The notes under the pieces are model-generated. The model searched no databases and was not told the DNA's origin. It saw only the letters and a program-made list of their open reading frames with translations. 5,656 bases of DNA from Candidatus Magasanikbacteria bacterium RIFCSPLOWO2_02_FULL_44_11 (GTDB lineage Bacteria > Patescibacteriota > Patescibacteriia > Magasanikbacterales > GWA2-37-8): NCBI GenBank assembly GCA_001783035.1, contig MFQK01000022.1, positions 1 to 5,656 on the forward strand, in the 5' to 3' direction. Below are positions 4,349 to 5,656 of this stretch, piece by piece. The position numbers and the translations under genes were made by a program. The first letter of the stretch is position 1. The number at the start of each line of letters is the position of its first letter.

Positions 4349-5656
4349 ATTTGAGAATATTTGGCAATACAACATTATTCCACACACCACTGTTCTGCCA
4401 TAACTGAGTATGGGCACGCACCGAACCAAACTCGCTATATGCTGGGTATTCTTTTTCTACCCATTTGTTATTTGCCCCCGCAAATACCTTACCAGCATAG
4501 CCAGTTTCTCCGCCACCCAAATACCACGTTAAACCGATACCGATAAGGCTATCTATAGTTTTACCGAAAGGCATCCGTGAGGCTTTATTGTAAAGGGTTT
4601 CCGTATTTCCCGCATTACGCTGCACATCGTCATTAAGACTGCTCACGTTCAGATGGTAGTCAATCATACCGACCTTGGGTTGGTAATTAGACGTTACTGG
4701 TGTACCCAACGTCACAAGCTGATCAATCGAACGATTCAACATGTGAGTCGCTTCCATAACTATATTACCGCCGTGGCTAAAGGCTACTATGTTTAGCTTT
4801 TCACCGTCAGCAAAGTTCCAACCATTTATGGCGTTCGCAAGGGTCTGAGCAACTAGGGAACGCTGACCAGAATCATTAGGACCGCCGTTCCACTCCAGAT
4901 ACCGAACATTGTTATCGTTGAAAGCGCTGGCTAACCTACCCTGCAAATTAATCTGTGGGCTATTAACCCCTGCGCTATCATAATTTGTACCGGGTACAAA
5001 TATGGTCAACAAGCCGCTTGGATCAGTAGCCACAAGTGGGTTATTTAGAGCATAGCTGTACGTATTCCAGTTCTGGGGGTTGGAGATGACAGAAACGAAC
5101 TTTTGTTGGTCTGTAGTTTGGAAACCAACTATTGCCAGCGGGTCTTGGGAAATGAAACGAGCTATCGCGCCATCATAGTACCTGGCATTCATGTAACTTA
5201 ACCCAGTATCCACGTCATACTCCTGCCCCGTGAACTTCCTTTGCTCACTGAATGTACCAACCTTTTCATCCAATCTGATGGCACCAAACGGGTAATAGTC
5301 CATAAGTTCTTCTTGGACGCCAGTACTGGTAGTTACGACGTTACTGCCCGTAAGATGGTCGGTGGACACGCTATACACGCTTGCTCCCGCGCCAGTGCCC
5401 TTTACCGTGGCCACCACGCCATTGGCCATAATGTGCTTGATGGCTGCCGTGCCATCGGTGTTGTAGAACTGCGTGGGGTACACGGTGGTAACTTCTCCTG
5501 ATATAACTTTAACACGCTGGCCAGAGGCGTCATAGGCATAGGTCTGGATAGCGCCTTGCGCGGGAATGACACTGGTAAGGCGGTTATTGTAATCCCAAGT
5601 AAACGTATCTTGCGAGCCGCCGGAGACTGACCCTAAAGTGTAGAACGTGCTTGGGC
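4347..5656 (-). CDS. Rhs/YD-repeat polymorphic toxin with an alpha/beta-hydrolase tip (5' end beyond the window)
   Basis: The frame is open to the window edge, so 435 C-terminal residues are visible and the gene starts further on; the GTG at 5483 is internal. Order: YD repeats (FTWDYNNRLTSVI, TYAYDASGQRV) near 5450-5605; core end with FTGQEYDVDTGLSYMNARYY and RFISQDP (about 5130-5245); NPQNWNTYSYALNNPL; then DPSGL ending near 5010. In the Rhs family DPxGL marks self-cleavage that frees the toxic tip inside a beta-shell. The ~220-residue tip starts IFVPGTNYDS, has a nucleophile elbow AFSHGG (serine codon 4776-4778), VTLGTPV, an Asp in NDDVQ and a His in VRAHTQ: a plausible Ser-Asp-His triad of a lipase or esterase. 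The elbow has Ala for the first Gly of GxSxG, which some lipases share. The likely role is a contact-dependent or secreted toxin acting on lipids; the substrate is inferred. The next gene is its probable immunity partner. Confidence 0.92.
   Translation of the reverse strand, partial: PSTFYTLGSVSGGSQDTFTWDYNNRLTSVIPAQGAIQTYAYDASGQRVKVISGEVTTVYPTQFYNTDGTAAIKHIMANGVVATVKGTGAGASVYSVSTDHLTGSNVVTTSTGVQEELMDYYPFGAIRLDEKVGTFSEQRKFTGQEYDVDTGLSYMNARYYDGAIARFISQDPLAIVGFQTTDQQKFVSVISNPQNWNTYSYALNNPLVATDPSGLLTIFVPGTNYDSAGVNSPQINLQGRLASAFNDNNVRYLEWNGGPNDSGQRSLVAQTLANAINGWNFADGEKLNIVAFSHGGNIVMEATHMLNRSIDQLVTLGTPVTSNYQPKVGMIDYHLNVSSLNDDVQRNAGNTETLYNKASRMPFGKTIDSLIGIGLTWYLGGGETGYAGKVFAGANNKWVEKEYPAYSEFGSVRAHTQLWQNSGVWNNVVLPNILK
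5176..5246. repeat. Direct repeat of the Rhs core, second copy at 642-712
   Basis: These 71 bases match 642-712 at 60 positions in the same orientation, including runs of 21 (TAGTACCTGGCATTCATGTAA) and 23 identical bases. The two copies are about 4.5 kb apart and flank everything from the hydrolase tip to the MutH fragment. Recombination between them would delete the interval; integration through such a core could have brought it in. Confidence 0.85.

Noticed and set aside
1..5656. CRISPR array, tRNA or rRNA genes
   Set aside because: No regularly spaced repeats and no cloverleaf or rRNA-like stretches were seen.

Overview
The window is an accessory 'toxin plus defence' island. Almost all of it reads on the minus strand, so the biological order runs from high to low coordinates. 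The organism looks like a member of the Candidate Phyla Radiation (Patescibacteria), on wording only: the Rhs core phrase NPQNWNTYSYALNNP, the serine-recombinase tail phrase TKRQFLLDYVEKV and the style of the LexA. No rRNA, tRNA or other marker is present, so this is an inference. The standard bacterial code fits: genes end with TAA, TAG and TGA.

Layout in transcription order. (1) 5656-4347: the 3' end of an Rhs/YD-repeat gene that enters from beyond the window. It carries a complete core end (DPSGL) and a C-terminal alpha/beta-hydrolase (lipase-like) tip. (2) 4336-3542: a tightly coupled gene for a membrane-anchored protein, probably the cognate immunity protein. (3) 3346-3516, plus strand: the last ~56 codons of a serine recombinase, a relic. 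(4) 3300-3264: a sigma70-type promoter whose -10 lies inside a perfect 14-bp palindrome. (5) 3242-1809: one uninterrupted gene encoding a complete LexA repressor (winged helix, Ala-Gly cleavage site, Ser/Lys dyad) fused to a complete beta-class DNA methyltransferase. (6) 1802-1735: a REP/IS200-like palindromic cluster. (7) 1712-1116: an HNH endonuclease, the likely restriction partner. (8) 1112-981: a possible dispersed repeat. (9) 980-753: the C-terminal third of a MutH/Sau3AI-type endonuclease, truncated. (10) 712-641: a 23-codon relic of an Rhs core. (11) 641-477 and 480-100: two unrecognised reading frames that may be one protein split by a frameshift. Positions 1-99 hold nothing I can call.

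The main find is the LexA-methyltransferase fusion. All residues LexA needs for binding and RecA-stimulated self-cleavage appear intact, and a palindrome sits on the gene's own promoter. The simplest model is a restriction-modification system under autogenous, DNA-damage-responsive control: the modification enzyme represses its own operon, and damage cuts the DNA-binding head from the methyltransferase body. The island lies between an intact Rhs 3' end and a degraded second copy of the Rhs core in the same orientation, as in Rhs loci that gain new tips and cargo by recombination through the core.
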